A DNA stretch of 39,605 nt. Source: Bacillota bacterium (lineage in GTDB: Bacteria > Bacillota > Sulfobacillia > RBS10-35 > JAJYVN01). Below, one piece after another: positions 1 through 7,537 of this stretch (within the stretch, counting starts at the first letter, position 1; each line of letters starts with the position of its first letter). The position numbers and the translations under genes are program-made. Location: the NCBI GenBank assembly GCA_021803205.1, contig JAJZMB010000097.1, forward strand, positions 1 to 39,605. Reading direction: 5' to 3'. The notes below the pieces were generated by a model. That model saw only the letters and a program-made list of their open reading frames with translations, was not told the origin of the DNA and ran no database searches.

Positions 1-99
1 TCAAGGAGGCCCGCTGGCCGCGCCATGCGCGCAGACGCAACATGTTTGGCGTGCCGCTGAGGTCCTTGACGATCATGCAGCGGAGAAAAGTAGCGTTTG

Positions 100-357
100 C
101 GGCAAGACGTTCTCGATCAGGTTCGTGCTGCCCAGGTCCTGGACGAGTTCCGCTGGCAGGCCCAGGACCTGGCAGGTCAGGGTCTCCGGCCAGGCCCTCG
201 CTCAGGCTGGCCACTTCGGCTCCAGTTCCCCGATCAGCTGGCGCAGGTCGCGCTCCGCCTGCTCGGCATCCGGCTCGTGCCAGGCCTGCCAGAGCACCGC
301 GCGCACCCAGCGATGCTCGCTCTTGGGCAGGTGCCTGAGGATGTTGCGAGTCTTGTG
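100..357 (-). pseudogene. IS256-type transposase, broken C-terminal part
   Basis: The minus strand reads HKTRNILRHLPKSEHRW from 357, then a helical stretch ending EPKWPA before an in-frame stop at 204-202. Homology continues past the stop through SLSEGLA (shifted frame) and then ETLTCQVLGLPAELVQDL-GSTNLIEN near 109. HKxRNxLxHLPK and STNxIE are hallmark motifs of IS256/mutator-type DDE transposases, and the Glu of STNLIE would be the third catalytic acid. It is the downstream half of the same gene whose upstream half ends in CRVH at 5227; the RIT element separates the two. The stop, at least two frame changes and loss of similarity before base 100 show that it is dead. Bases 1-99 are probably the decayed end of the same gene, but I cannot align them. 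Confidence 0.7.
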
Positions 358-361
358 TTCG

Positions 362-381
362 TTATGCCGATGTCGGCATAA
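362..381. repeat. Palindrome at the outer left end of the RIT element
   Basis: TTATGCCGATGTCGGCATAA has perfect 9-bp arms around a 2-base centre. Its arm is the same 9-mer found twice in each RIT terminal repeat (388-396 and 405-413 on the left; inverted at 5201-5209 and 5218-5226 on the right). It lies between the IS256 fragment and the left repeat and has no counterpart on the right side. It may be part of the recombination site or a leftover of an earlier insertion. Confidence 0.75.
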
Positions 382-384
382 CGC

Positions 385-415
385 GCATTATGCCGATGTC
401 CGGATTATGCCGACG
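385..415 (+). repeat. RIT left terminal inverted repeat
   Basis: This 31-bp sequence contains the 9-mer TTATGCCGA twice as direct repeats with a 17-bp period (388 and 405). It matches the reverse complement of 5199-5229 at 29 of 31 positions. Paired 9-mers separated by 8 bases suggest recombinase binding arms. Confidence 0.8.
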
Positions 416-460
416 GTCTCGAAGACGTTCTTGTCTCTGGCGATTGTAGGATCGAGCATG

Positions 461-471
461 GCGGCATAATC
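461..471 (+). repeat. RIT left subterminal inverted copy
   Basis: GCGGCATAATC is an inverted copy of the repeat core and is the exact reverse complement of 5143-5153. Exactly 45 bases separate it from the left terminal repeat, the same distance as at the right end. Confidence 0.7.
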
Positions 472-522
472 CGGGCTCAAGGGCGGCATCCTCCTTCGAT
501 AACCGGGAGGGGGAGAAGCACC

Positions 523-1731
523 GTGGCCGATCCATCGCGGGTCCGGATAGGTGGTCCGCTTGCACCCTTCGCCCAAGGCTTCGGGGAGGAACTCCTCCGG
601 CAGGGCTATCGGCCCAATGCGGCCGCCAACCAGTTGCAGCTGATGGCTCATCTCAGCCGATGGCTTGGGGCGAAGAGCCTCGATGCGCAAGCGCTGATTC
701 CGCCAACGACCACGGCGTTCCTGGCCGACCGGCGTGCCGCGGGCTATAGGTTGTGGTTGTCGCCGAAGGCGCTCGCGCCGCTACTGGGGGACCTGCGCGA
801 GCTAGGCGCCGATTCCCCGCCACCGGCGCCGGAACTGGACCCCGTCGAGGACCTGTTGCAACGGTATCGCGACTATCTCGTCCACGAGCGAGCCGTGTCC
901 GTTCCGGTGGCGCAGACGTATGCGTGTCTGGTGCATCCATTCGTTGCCGGTCGAGCCCGCAGCAACGACGTGGCCCTTGCGGACCTAACACCTCATGACG
1001 TCTCCAGTTTCATACTGGCTTCTTGTTCGGGACGGACGCGAGGGTCCGCCAAAATGCGGGTCACGGCAGTGCGGTCACTGCTGAGTTTCCTCTTTGTTCA
1101 AGGGTTGATCCCGGCCCCCCTGGCACCGAGCGTGCCGTCGGTGGCGGGATGGCGACTCGCCGGCCTTCCGCGAGCACTGGAGCCAGACGAGGTCGCTCGT
1201 CTGCTTGCGGTCTGCGATCGCTGCACCGATACGGGGCGACGGGACTTCGCCATGCTGACGCTCCTTGTCCGGCTTGGATTGCGTGCCGGGGAGGTCCGCG
1301 CGCTCCACCTCGACGACTTTCATTGGCGAACCGGCGAGGTTGTCATTCACGGCAAAGGCAACCGGGTCGAGCAGATGCCAATGCCGCCCGATGTCGGCGA
1401 GGCCGTGGCCGACTACCTACGACACAGCCGACCTTCGAGCGCCGCCGGGCGCCTGGCATTTGTGCGGATCCGCGCGCCGCACCGAGGATTGACGACATCG
1501 GCGGTCAGTTTCGCGGTTCGCCGTGCGGCACAGCGCGCCGGTCTCGGTTCCGTCACGGCGCACGTCCTACGCCACACGGCAGCGACGCAAATGCTGCGAG
1601 CTGGCGCCGGACTGCGTGAGGTCGGCCAGGTCCTGCGCCATCAGCGCCTGCAGACCACCGCCATCTACGCCAAGGTGGACCGAGACCGATTGCGGTTGAT
1701 TGCCCGTGCCTGGCCGGGAGGTGCCGGATGA
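523..1731 (+). CDS. RIT tyrosine recombinase, first gene
   Basis: This 402-residue site-specific recombinase of the phage-integrase (tyrosine recombinase) family cuts and rejoins DNA through a covalent phosphotyrosine. All expected catalytic residues are visible: Arg254 (GLRAGEVRAL), His347 and Arg350 (HVLRH), His373 (VLRHQ) and Tyr382 (AIYAKV). The N-terminal 110 or so residues are an extra region before the SAM-like core-binding domain at about 110-210, and the catalytic domain covers about 215-395. I chose the GTG start at 523 because a strong AG-rich ribosome binding site lies at 506-515. The gene ends in an ATGA overlap with the second recombinase, which implies translational coupling. 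It is the first member of a recombinase-in-trio element and looks intact. Confidence 0.85.
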   Translation: MADPSRVRIGGPLAPFAQGFGEELLRQGYRPNAAANQLQLMAHLSRWLGAKSLDAQALIPPTTTAFLADRRAAGYRLWLSPKALAPLLGDLRELGADSPPPAPELDPVEDLLQRYRDYLVHERAVSVPVAQTYACLVHPFVAGRARSNDVALADLTPHDVSSFILASCSGRTRGSAKMRVTAVRSLLSFLFVQGLIPAPLAPSVPSVAGWRLAGLPRALEPDEVARLLAVCDRCTDTGRRDFAMLTLLVRLGLRAGEVRALHLDDFHWRTGEVVIHGKGNRVEQMPMPPDVGEAVADYLRHSRPSSAAGRLAFVRIRAPHRGLTTSAVSFAVRRAAQRAGLGSVTAHVLRHTAATQMLRAGAGLREVGQVLRHQRLQTTAIYAKVDRDRLRLIARAWPGGAG

Positions 1732-1883
1732 CCCCTCTCCGCCAAGCGCTTGCCGATTATTTGGCCCTGCGACGAGCGCTGGGATACAAGCTCGCCCGTG
1801 ACGAGAAACTGCTGATTCAGTTCATCAAACACCTTGAAGCACTTGGGACGAGCCGGGTGACGACGGAGCAGTGCCTGGCCTGG

Positions 1884-1891
1884 TCTTGCCT
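1884..1891 (+). repeat. Target-site duplication of the ISL3 element (also 3391-3398)
   Basis: TCTTGCCT occurs immediately before the left end and immediately after the right end of the insertion sequence. Eight bases is the duplication length expected for the ISL3 family, and the two copies are identical, which points to a recent insertion. Confidence 0.92.
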
Positions 1892-1978
1892 GGTTCCCCG
1901 CTGTTTAGTGTGGGCGAACCTGTGAGCGGAGCGCGCGGTTCCAAGGAACCCGGCCAGCCCACAGGAAGAGTGTCCCGA

Positions 1979-2053
1979 GGGGCGTCCCGGGCGGTCAAGC
2001 CGGCATGATGCCCCCGCTGCGCGGGCTTCGGGCTTGACCGCCCGGGACGCCCC
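1979..2053. repeat. 23-bp perfect inverted repeat with nested hairpins in the ISL3 leader
   Basis: The arms at 1979-2001 and 2031-2053 are perfect reverse complements over 23 bases. The 29-base interval can itself form two small hairpins (GGCA/TGCC at 2002-2012 and CCCGC/GCGGG at 2013-2025). The transcript could therefore fold as a stem with two lobes, about 40 bases ahead of the transposase start. A role in limiting read-through transcription or translation of the transposase is plausible but inferred. Confidence 0.85.
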
Positions 2054-2094
2054 CGGCAAGTCGGGCCTGTTGGGCCGGCCGGGGGGAAAAGTGC

Positions 2095-3381
2095 ATGGCG
2101 GGCAAGGGACGGCAGCGTCCGGCCGTACCGGCCGAGGTACGAGCGGAGGACCTGTTTTCGGCGGCGCTCGGGTTGGAGGCGCCGTGGCGCGTCACCGGGG
2201 TGTCCTTCGAGGGTGAGCCGCGCCGGCTCGACATCCAACTGGCCTTTGCCACCGGGGCGCACTTTGCCTGTCCAGAGTGCGGCGCCCAGGGGCTGGGGGT
2301 CTATGACACGGCCGATCGGACGTGGCGTCACCTCGACTTCTTCCAGCACCAGTGCCACCTCCATACACGTCTTCCACGGGTGCAGTGCAAGGCGTGCGGG
2401 GTCCGGACCGTGTCCGTCCCCTGGGCACGGCCCGGGAGCGGCTTCACCCTCCTCTTTGAGGCGATGACGCTAGTGCTTGGCAAGGAGATGCCGATGCAGG
2501 CCTTGCGCCGAGCGGTCGGGGAGTGGGACACGCGGCTGTGGCGGGTGATCCAGCATCACACCACGGAGGCACGCCGGAGAGAGGACCACTCGTCTGTGCA
2601 CCGCGTCGGCGTCGACGAGACGGCGGCCCGCCGGGGGCAGCACTACGTGACCACGTTCGTCGACCTGGACCGGGCGAAAGTGCTGTTCGCGACGCCCGGG
2701 CGGGACAGCTCGACGCTGGAGCGGTTCGCCGAGGACCTGCGCGCGCATGGCGGCGATCCGGCCCAGATCACCGCGATGACCATGGACATGTCCGCCGCGT
2801 TCATCAGCGGCGCGGAGAAGCACTTTCCGGGTGCCGAGCTCACCTTCGACAAGTTCCACGTGATGCAAGCGGCCGGTGCCGCGGTCGATGAGGTCCGGCG
2901 CCAGGAGCAGCGTAGCCGACCCGAGTTGAAGGGCACCCGCTACATCTGGCTCCGCAGCGATGGCACCCTCACCGCGGGGCAGCGGGACAGCTTGGCGCTG
3001 TTGAAGCGCGCCCACCTCAAGACTGCGCGGGCCCACGCCCTGCGAGAAGCCCTGTCCTGGTTCTGGGACGCCCCGCCGGAGACCGCGGTGCCTTATCTGA
3101 CGTGGTGGTACAACTGGGCGATTCGCAGCCGCCTGCGGCCGATGGTGGAGATGGCGGGAACGGTGAAGCGGCACTGGCAGGGCATCCTCAACTACATCCG
3201 CAGCCGGTCCACCAATGCCGTGCTGGAAGGCGTCAACAGTCTGGTGCAGGCGGCCAAGTCCCGCGCCCGGGGGTACCGCAACGTGCACCGCTTCATCTCC
3301 ATGGTCTACCTACTCGCCGGCAAGCTGGAGTTCAGGCTCCCGCACTGGGGCGCGGCGCCTGCGTTCGCCCACACCAAATAG
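2095..3381 (+). CDS. tnp: ISL3-family transposase
   Basis: This 428-residue DDE transposase should catalyse movement of the surrounding insertion sequence. The N-terminal part has a zinc-binding motif with CPEC at 59-62 and CKAC some 35 residues later, typical of ISL3 proteins. The catalytic domain shows GVDET (Asp174), TMDMSAAFISGAEKHFPGAE (Asp231) and NAVLEGVNSLVQAAKSRARG (Glu378), the three acids of the DDE_Tnp_ISL3 family. A GGGGGGAAAA ribosome binding site precedes the ATG. Length and motifs are those of an intact enzyme, and the stop lies within the right terminal repeat. It is probably active, or was until recently, because the flanking duplication is perfect. Confidence 0.93.
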   Translation: MAGKGRQRPAVPAEVRAEDLFSAALGLEAPWRVTGVSFEGEPRRLDIQLAFATGAHFACPECGAQGLGVYDTADRTWRHLDFFQHQCHLHTRLPRVQCKACGVRTVSVPWARPGSGFTLLFEAMTLVLGKEMPMQALRRAVGEWDTRLWRVIQHHTTEARRREDHSSVHRVGVDETAARRGQHYVTTFVDLDRAKVLFATPGRDSSTLERFAEDLRAHGGDPAQITAMTMDMSAAFISGAEKHFPGAELTFDKFHVMQAAGAAVDEVRRQEQRSRPELKGTRYIWLRSDGTLTAGQRDSLALLKRAHLKTARAHALREALSWFWDAPPETAVPYLTWWYNWAIRSRLRPMVEMAGTVKRHWQGILNYIRSRSTNAVLEGVNSLVQAAKSRARGYRNVHRFISMVYLLAGKLEFRLPHWGAAPAFAHTK

Positions 3382-3390
3382 CGAGGAGCC
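3363..3390 (-). repeat. ISL3 right terminal inverted repeat (left copy 1892-1919)
   Basis: Read on the minus strand it begins GGCTCCTCGCTATTTGGTG, against GGTTCCCCGCTGTTTAGTG at the left end, and both continue TGGGCGAAC. The identity is 24 of 28. The two G residues at each tip border the 8-bp duplication exactly. Confidence 0.9.
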
Positions 3391-4151
3391 TCTTGCCTTG
3401 CCAACGGCGGCGACAACTGGCGCCACCACCGCCTCTCCGTGACTCGGAAGTTCGCCACGTATCTCCGCACGGTGGATCCGGCGACTGAGGTGCCGCCGAG
3501 CGATCTGCTGCCGGCGCGGCCGCGTCGCGCGACTCCTTACCTTTACTCTGAGGTCGAGATCCGCGGCCTGATCGACGCAGCGGGCTCGCTCCGTACACGG
3601 CTGCGCGTGGCGACGTACCAGACACTGCTCGGACTGCTGGCGGTTACCGGGATGCGAGTCGGTGAGGCGATCCGCCTGGATCGGGATGACGTCAATCTCG
3701 AGACGGGCGTGATCACGATCCGCTGCACGAAGTTCGGCAAGACCCGTGAACTGCCACTTCATTCGACGACCGTGGAAGCCGTACGTGCATATCTGCGCCA
3801 GACTGCCGGGCACCAGTCCCCGCCGAGCACACCCGCCGTGTTCGTCTCCACCCCGGGCACCCGGCTGCGATACTGCGTGGTCCACAGGACGTTTCAGCGG
3901 CTGGTGCGGCGTGCAGGCCTCGCCCCGCGGTCGGGCACCTGCCGGCCACGGATCCACGATCTGCGGCACACCTTCGCCGTGCAGACCCTCCTCGACGCTT
4001 ATCGGAATGGGTGGGACGTCCAGGAACGGCTTGCCTTGCTCTCCACCTATCTGGGCCACGTCAACCCGGCCGGGACGTACTGGTATCTGTCGGCTTCCCC
4101 CGAGTTGCTCGGCTTGGCCGCCGACCGCCTCGCGAACCGCAGGGGGGTTAG

Positions 4152-5144
4152 ATGATGGCCGCTCTGGCTCCCACCTTGCAGGCCTTTTTCAGCGACCGGC
4201 TGATCCGCGAGCGCCGGGCCAGCCCTCAGACCGTCGCCGCGTACCGGGACTGCTGGCGCCTGCTGCTGGCCTTTGCCACGGAACGGACGGGGCGGTCTCC
4301 GTCCCACCTCGATTTCGAGGACATCAACGCCGGGCTCGTCGCGAAGTTTCTGGATAACCTCGAAGGACAGCGCCGCAACGGAATCCGCACTCGCAACGCT
4401 CGCCTGGCGGCGATCCACTCTTTGTTTCGTTACGCTGCGCTTCGCCATCCCGAGCATGCCGCTACCATCCAACGAGTGCTCGCCATACCTCCAAAGCGCT
4501 TCGACCGGGCTCTCGTCACGTTCCTGACTGAGGCCGAGGCGCAGGCCCTCGTGGATGCCCCTGACGAAGCGACTTGGACGGGCCGGCGCGATCGTGCCTT
4601 GCTGGTCCTGGGCCTGCAGACCGGTCTACGCATCTCTGAACTGACGGGGCTCTGCTGCGACGACGTTCACCTGGGCACGGGGGCCCACGTCAGTTGCCAT
4701 GGTAAAGGGCGGAAGGAACGCATCACGCCCCTGGCAGTGCCCACCGTGGCGGTTCTCCGCAGTTGGCTCGCCGAACGGGCGGGCACTGCGGATGCACCGC
4801 TTTTCCCGACGGGACAGGGTGTTCGGCTGAGCCGCGATGCCGTCGAACGCCGCATCGCAATCCACGCCGCCGCGGCCGCAGGAACCTGCCCGTCGCTGCA
4901 CGACAAGCACGTCACGGCCCACGTGCTGCGCCACACGGCGGCCATGCGGCTGCTTGAAGCGGGGATTGACACTACGGTCATCGCCCTCTGGTTGGGTCAC
5001 GAGAAGGTTGAGACCACGACCATCTACCTGCATGCGGACCTCACGATCAAGGACAAGGCACTGGACCGCACCCGACCGGCGTCGGCGACGCCAGGGCGCT
5101 ACCGCCCCCCGGACGCGCTCCTCGCCTTCCTTGAATCCCTCTGA
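4152..5144 (+). CDS. RIT tyrosine recombinase, third gene
   Basis: This 330-residue tyrosine recombinase is the last of the trio. The core-binding domain (about 5-105) is followed by a catalytic domain with Arg160 (GLRISELTGL), a Lys in HGKGRKERI, His257 and Arg260 (HVLRH), His283 (LGHEK) and nucleophile Tyr292 (IYLHAD). It looks complete and XerC/D-like in layout. The ATG start at 4152 overlaps the stop of the second recombinase, so translation is probably coupled. The stop codon at 5142-5144 abuts the right subterminal repeat. With the second gene broken, this protein is likely made less efficiently, or depends on restart at the overlap. Confidence 0.87.
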   Translation: MMAALAPTLQAFFSDRLIRERRASPQTVAAYRDCWRLLLAFATERTGRSPSHLDFEDINAGLVAKFLDNLEGQRRNGIRTRNARLAAIHSLFRYAALRHPEHAATIQRVLAIPPKRFDRALVTFLTEAEAQALVDAPDEATWTGRRDRALLVLGLQTGLRISELTGLCCDDVHLGTGAHVSCHGKGRKERITPLAVPTVAVLRSWLAERAGTADAPLFPTGQGVRLSRDAVERRIAIHAAAAAGTCPSLHDKHVTAHVLRHTAAMRLLEAGIDTTVIALWLGHEKVETTTIYLHADLTIKDKALDRTRPASATPGRYRPPDALLAFLESL

Positions 5145-5153
5145 TTATGCCGC
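5143..5153 (-). repeat. RIT right subterminal inverted copy
   Basis: GATTATGCCGC overlaps the stop codon of the third recombinase and is the exact reverse complement of 461-471. The interval to the right terminal repeat is 45 bases, matching the left end. Confidence 0.7.
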
Positions 5154-5198
5154 GCTTCGTCCCCGGGGAGTCTTGGTGCTCAGCACATTGCGCCGCAT

Positions 5199-5229
5199 CA
5201 TCGGCATAATCCCGACATCGGCATAATGC
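5199..5229 (-). repeat. RIT right terminal inverted repeat
   Basis: Read on the minus strand, it matches the left repeat at 385-415 at 29 of 31 positions and carries the same two 9-mers with 17-bp period. The IS256-type coding sequence resumes within two bases of its outer edge. Confidence 0.8.
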
Positions 5230-6690
5230 ACCCTGCAGCGGGCCACGACGGCGACGTCGCCCCACAGCTGCCGCACGGCGGAGGCCAGCCCCTTGCCGCC
5301 ATCCAGGACCACCAGCACGCCCCTGCCCACGTCCAGGCCCCGGTCCATGAACTGCTGCAGGGCCGCGACGCAGACCTCCGTGTTCTCCCCGTCGCCCTCC
5401 CAGACACCGAGGATGTGCTTACGCCCCTGCTCGTCGATGCCCAGCGCGGTCACCAGCAGGTAGTCGCCGAAGCCCTTGCCGTCCAGCAGGATGGCGAGGA
5501 GACGCCGGCCCGCAAGGCTGCTCTGAAGTTCCGCCTCCAGGGCCTCGACGGTCGCCGCGATCCAGCGCCGGCTGACGCTGCTCTTGCTGGCCCCATACGC
5601 GCCCAGTTCCGCGGGCAGGGGCTGGTCCCGTTCCAGCCCCTGTCGCACCTGACGTTGGGCGATGCCCTCCAGGACCTTGCCCAGTGCGATCCGGGCGAGG
5701 GTCGTCGGGTCCTGCGCGGCCGCGTAGCTCTCCAGCGGCAGATCGTGCCCGGAGGCGTCGACCAGCCGAGGGCGGCGCACCGCTGCCTTGCGCCCCCCGA
5801 CGACGACGTAGCCGGGGGCCGTGCCGTTGCGCTCGCCCTGCCGGCCCAGGGCCTCCGCGGCGATGGCCGCCACCCATTCCCGTCCGCCGTGCGGTGCCGC
5901 TCCGACCCTACGGGCTGCGACCCAGCAGCGCTCCAGCAGGTAGCTCGCCGGCGCGGTGCTCCGCAGCCGCAGGGCTACGGCGCCATGCACTCCGAGCGCC
6001 TGGGGCACGGTGGTGGCCTCCACTTCCGCCGCCAACCGACTCGCCGCGCCCGGGTGCTCCTGCTGCCACGATGCGACCAGGGTCTCCAGCCCGCCTCGCG
6101 CCACGGGCGCGGTGGGTGCCTCCCAGGCTCGGCGCAGCGCGTCCGACGCGCTGGCGCGCATCCCCGCCGGCAGGTGCGCGACCACTGCCTCGCCCACCTG
6201 TTCCTGGCTGTGCGCCACCAGCACCAGGCGTGGCCACTGCTCCCGCAGCGCCAGATCCAGCGCCCGCTCGCCCCCGGTCACGGCCAGCCAGGCGGAGCCC
6301 CCGCCCAGGGCCCTGCCCCGGCAGGTCCGCCGCCAGTCCCCTGCTGCAGCGCTGCTCTCCGGCGCCCCCGGGCCACACGCCCAGCACCTGCTTGCGACCG
6401 TCGGCCCGCAGGCCCAGGGTCAGCGTCACCCGCTGCGCGCCCGTTCCCGCCGACCTCACCCACGCCACCCGGATCGCCGCCCCGCTCAGGTCGCTGCCCT
6501 GCAACCGCCGCCACGCCGCCATCGTCTCCGCCGTGCCGACCGCCGCGTCCGCTGCCTCCACCGGCCGACTCCGCCGTGCCTCTCCTGCATCCGCCGCGAA
6601 CCCACCCTCGCCCTCACCGGCCCACGCCCGCCGCATGATCGCTTCCAGCGCCGCCATTGCGCTCTCGCCCGCTCCCGGCCCCGCGCCCAC
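5227..6690 (-). pseudogene. Tandem IS256-type transposase domains, 5' part of the split gene
   Basis: The minus strand encodes two IS256-like segments. The downstream one (from about 5885) has the usual GYVVVGGRKAAVRRPRL strand, LPLESY, SVSRRWIAA, then LLAILLDGKGFGDYLL and VLVVLDGGKGL, whose Asp residues are the first two catalytic acids, and ends in VVARCRVH where the RIT element begins; the third acid is in the fragment at 109-133. The upstream segment shows the same fold landmarks (ADGRKQVLGVWPGG, LAVTGGERALDLALREQW, LRSTAPASYLLE), but Arg, Gly and Ser stand where the three acids should be. One frame change near 6310-6325 separates the first part (GTG at 6690) from the rest. The whole locus is inactive now. 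Whether the tandem arrangement is an original fusion or two decayed copies is unclear. Confidence 0.65.
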
Positions 6691-6827
6691 GGCCTCCTCC
6701 AGCGCCGCACTTACCGCCCAGGCGCACCGTGCCCGCTCCTGCAGTGCCTGCCCCGCCCCCCCGCCACGACTTCGGCTTCGGCGTCACGGCGGTCGCCGAC
6801 GCAGCGGCTGTTACCAGGCGGACGTGA

Positions 6828-6869
6828 GTACCCTGGTGATCGGCCCGAACGGGCCCACCTCCAGGGTAC
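6828..6869. repeat. Nested inverted repeat beside the IS256-type locus
   Basis: GTACCCTGG (6828-6836) and CCAGGGTAC (6861-6869) are perfect arms, and an inner pair (6842-6847 and 6850-6855) is also perfect. It lies between the start of the transposase pseudogene and the Big_2 fragment. It may be a terminator-like hairpin or a relic of the insertion sequence end. Confidence 0.6.
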
Positions 6870-6880
6870 GGCCAGCCTGA

Positions 6881-7393
6881 CCGGATTATGGATCGTCTAC
6901 GCTGCTTGTGCAGGGCAAGAGCAGCGGGGCCACGCTTCTGAACTTCCTGCTGACGACGAGCGGCCCGAGCCTGGCGGTGACGCCGGCCTCCGTCCAGGTC
7001 GATGCGGGTGCGACGGCGCAACTCACGGCGGACTGGAGCCCCGGCAACGGCGTTCCGGCCGAGGCGGTCGCCGCGACCTGGCAGAGCGCGGACGCCACCG
7101 TGGCCACTGTCTCCGCAACCGGTGTGATCACTGGCGTGGCCGGGGGCCAGCGCACCGTGGTGACCGCGACGTACGACGGTGTGTCCGGGCAAGCGATCGT
7201 CCAGGTGGTGACCCCAGCGCTCGCCGGGATTACAGTGAGCCCGTCCGCCGTCAAGCTGGCCGTTGGCCAGCAGCAGACCCTGACCGTCACCGGGCAGTTC
7301 GCGAACGGCGCGACCGGTCCGGTGACCTCTCCGGTCATCTGGAGCATCTCCCACGCCCAGGTCTCCGCCGTAAGTTCCTCCGGTGCGGTGACG
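6881..7393 (+). pseudogene. Big_2 (bacterial Ig-like) domain protein fragment
   Basis: The open frame encodes about 170 residues with two tandem bacterial Ig-like group 2 repeats. The first runs from LAVTPASVQVDAGATAQLT through ATWQSADATVATVSATGVIT to VTATYDGV. The second starts ITVSPSAVKLAVGQQQTLTV and is cut off after VSSSGAVT, just before the glycine-rich strand that should follow. There is no signal peptide and no credible start with a ribosome binding site; the frame opens directly after a stop at 6878. Such repeats normally belong to long cell-surface or secreted proteins, so this is a remnant truncated at both ends, probably by the neighbouring mobile elements. The frame happens to stay open into ispH, but the join at 7394-7537 has no protein-like features. 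Confidence 0.7.
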
Positions 7394-7464
7394 TGGCGCG
7401 CCCTGGGGGAGCTGCCGCGGCGCACGACGAAGCCTGGGCGGGCGGGTGCGCCGCTGGGGCCCAG

Positions 7465-7494
7465 TTGCCGGCGGCCGCGCGTCGGCGGTATGGT
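7465..7494 (+). promoter_or_regulatory. Possible ispH promoter
   Basis: TTGCCG (7465-7470) and TATGGT (7489-7494) are separated by 18 bases, a sigma-A-like arrangement with four of six matches in each box. Transcription would start near 7500, about 38 bases before the ispH start. Confidence 0.4.
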
Positions 7495-7537
7495 GGGGGC
7501 ATGCAGGTCCGTGCGCGCAGTGGCAGGAGGTGCTTCC

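Larger units (their letters stand above)
1892..3390 (+). mobile_element. ISL3-family insertion sequence, complete
   Basis: The element is 1499 bp. It has terminal inverted repeats at 1892-1919 and 3363-3390 (24 of 28 identical; both begin GG and share GTGTGGGCGAAC), a perfect 8-bp target duplication and one intact transposase gene. The right repeat overlaps the last codons of the transposase. The insertion lies inside the second recombinase of the RIT element, so it is the youngest layer of this nest. Long non-coding leader DNA (1920-2094) carries a strong inverted repeat. Confidence 0.92.
1728..4155 (+). pseudogene. RIT tyrosine recombinase, second gene, split by ISL3
   Basis: The reading frame runs from 1728 to 1891 and resumes at 3399-4155; the ISL3 element and one copy of its 8-bp target duplication lie between. 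Joining the two parts gives an uninterrupted 306-residue tyrosine recombinase, so the insertion cost no bases. The left part has the start of the core-binding domain (LALRRALGYKLARDEKLL). The right part holds the catalytic domain with GMRVGEAI (first Arg), HDLRHTF (His and Arg), LGHVNPAGTYWY (second His and likely Tyr). It overlaps the first gene by ATGA at 1728 and the third at 4152. A GTG at 3439 could start a 238-residue protein containing the catalytic domain, but it has no good ribosome binding site. The gene is probably inactive at present. Confidence 0.85.
385..5229 (+). mobile_element. RIT (recombinase-in-trio) element, interrupted by ISL3
   Basis: Three consecutive same-strand tyrosine recombinase genes (523-1731, 1728-4155 interrupted, 4152-5144) are joined by 4-base start/stop overlaps. 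They are bounded by 31-bp inverted repeats (385-415 and 5199-5229, 29 of 31 identical). This is the defining layout of RIT elements, a known family whose transposition mechanism is poorly understood. The element splits an IS256-type transposase gene between the codons for CRVH (ending about 5227) and HKTRN (from 357), so it is clearly an insertion. A 27-bp stretch at 358-384 lies outside the left repeat and contains another palindromic copy of the repeat core, so the exact left boundary is uncertain. Without the ISL3 insertion the element would be about 3.3 kb. Confidence 0.8.

Noticed and set aside
385..5229. Tn554-type transposon
   Set aside because: Tn554 lacks terminal inverted repeats and has a different third gene. 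Three tyrosine recombinases with inverted repeats fit a RIT element better.
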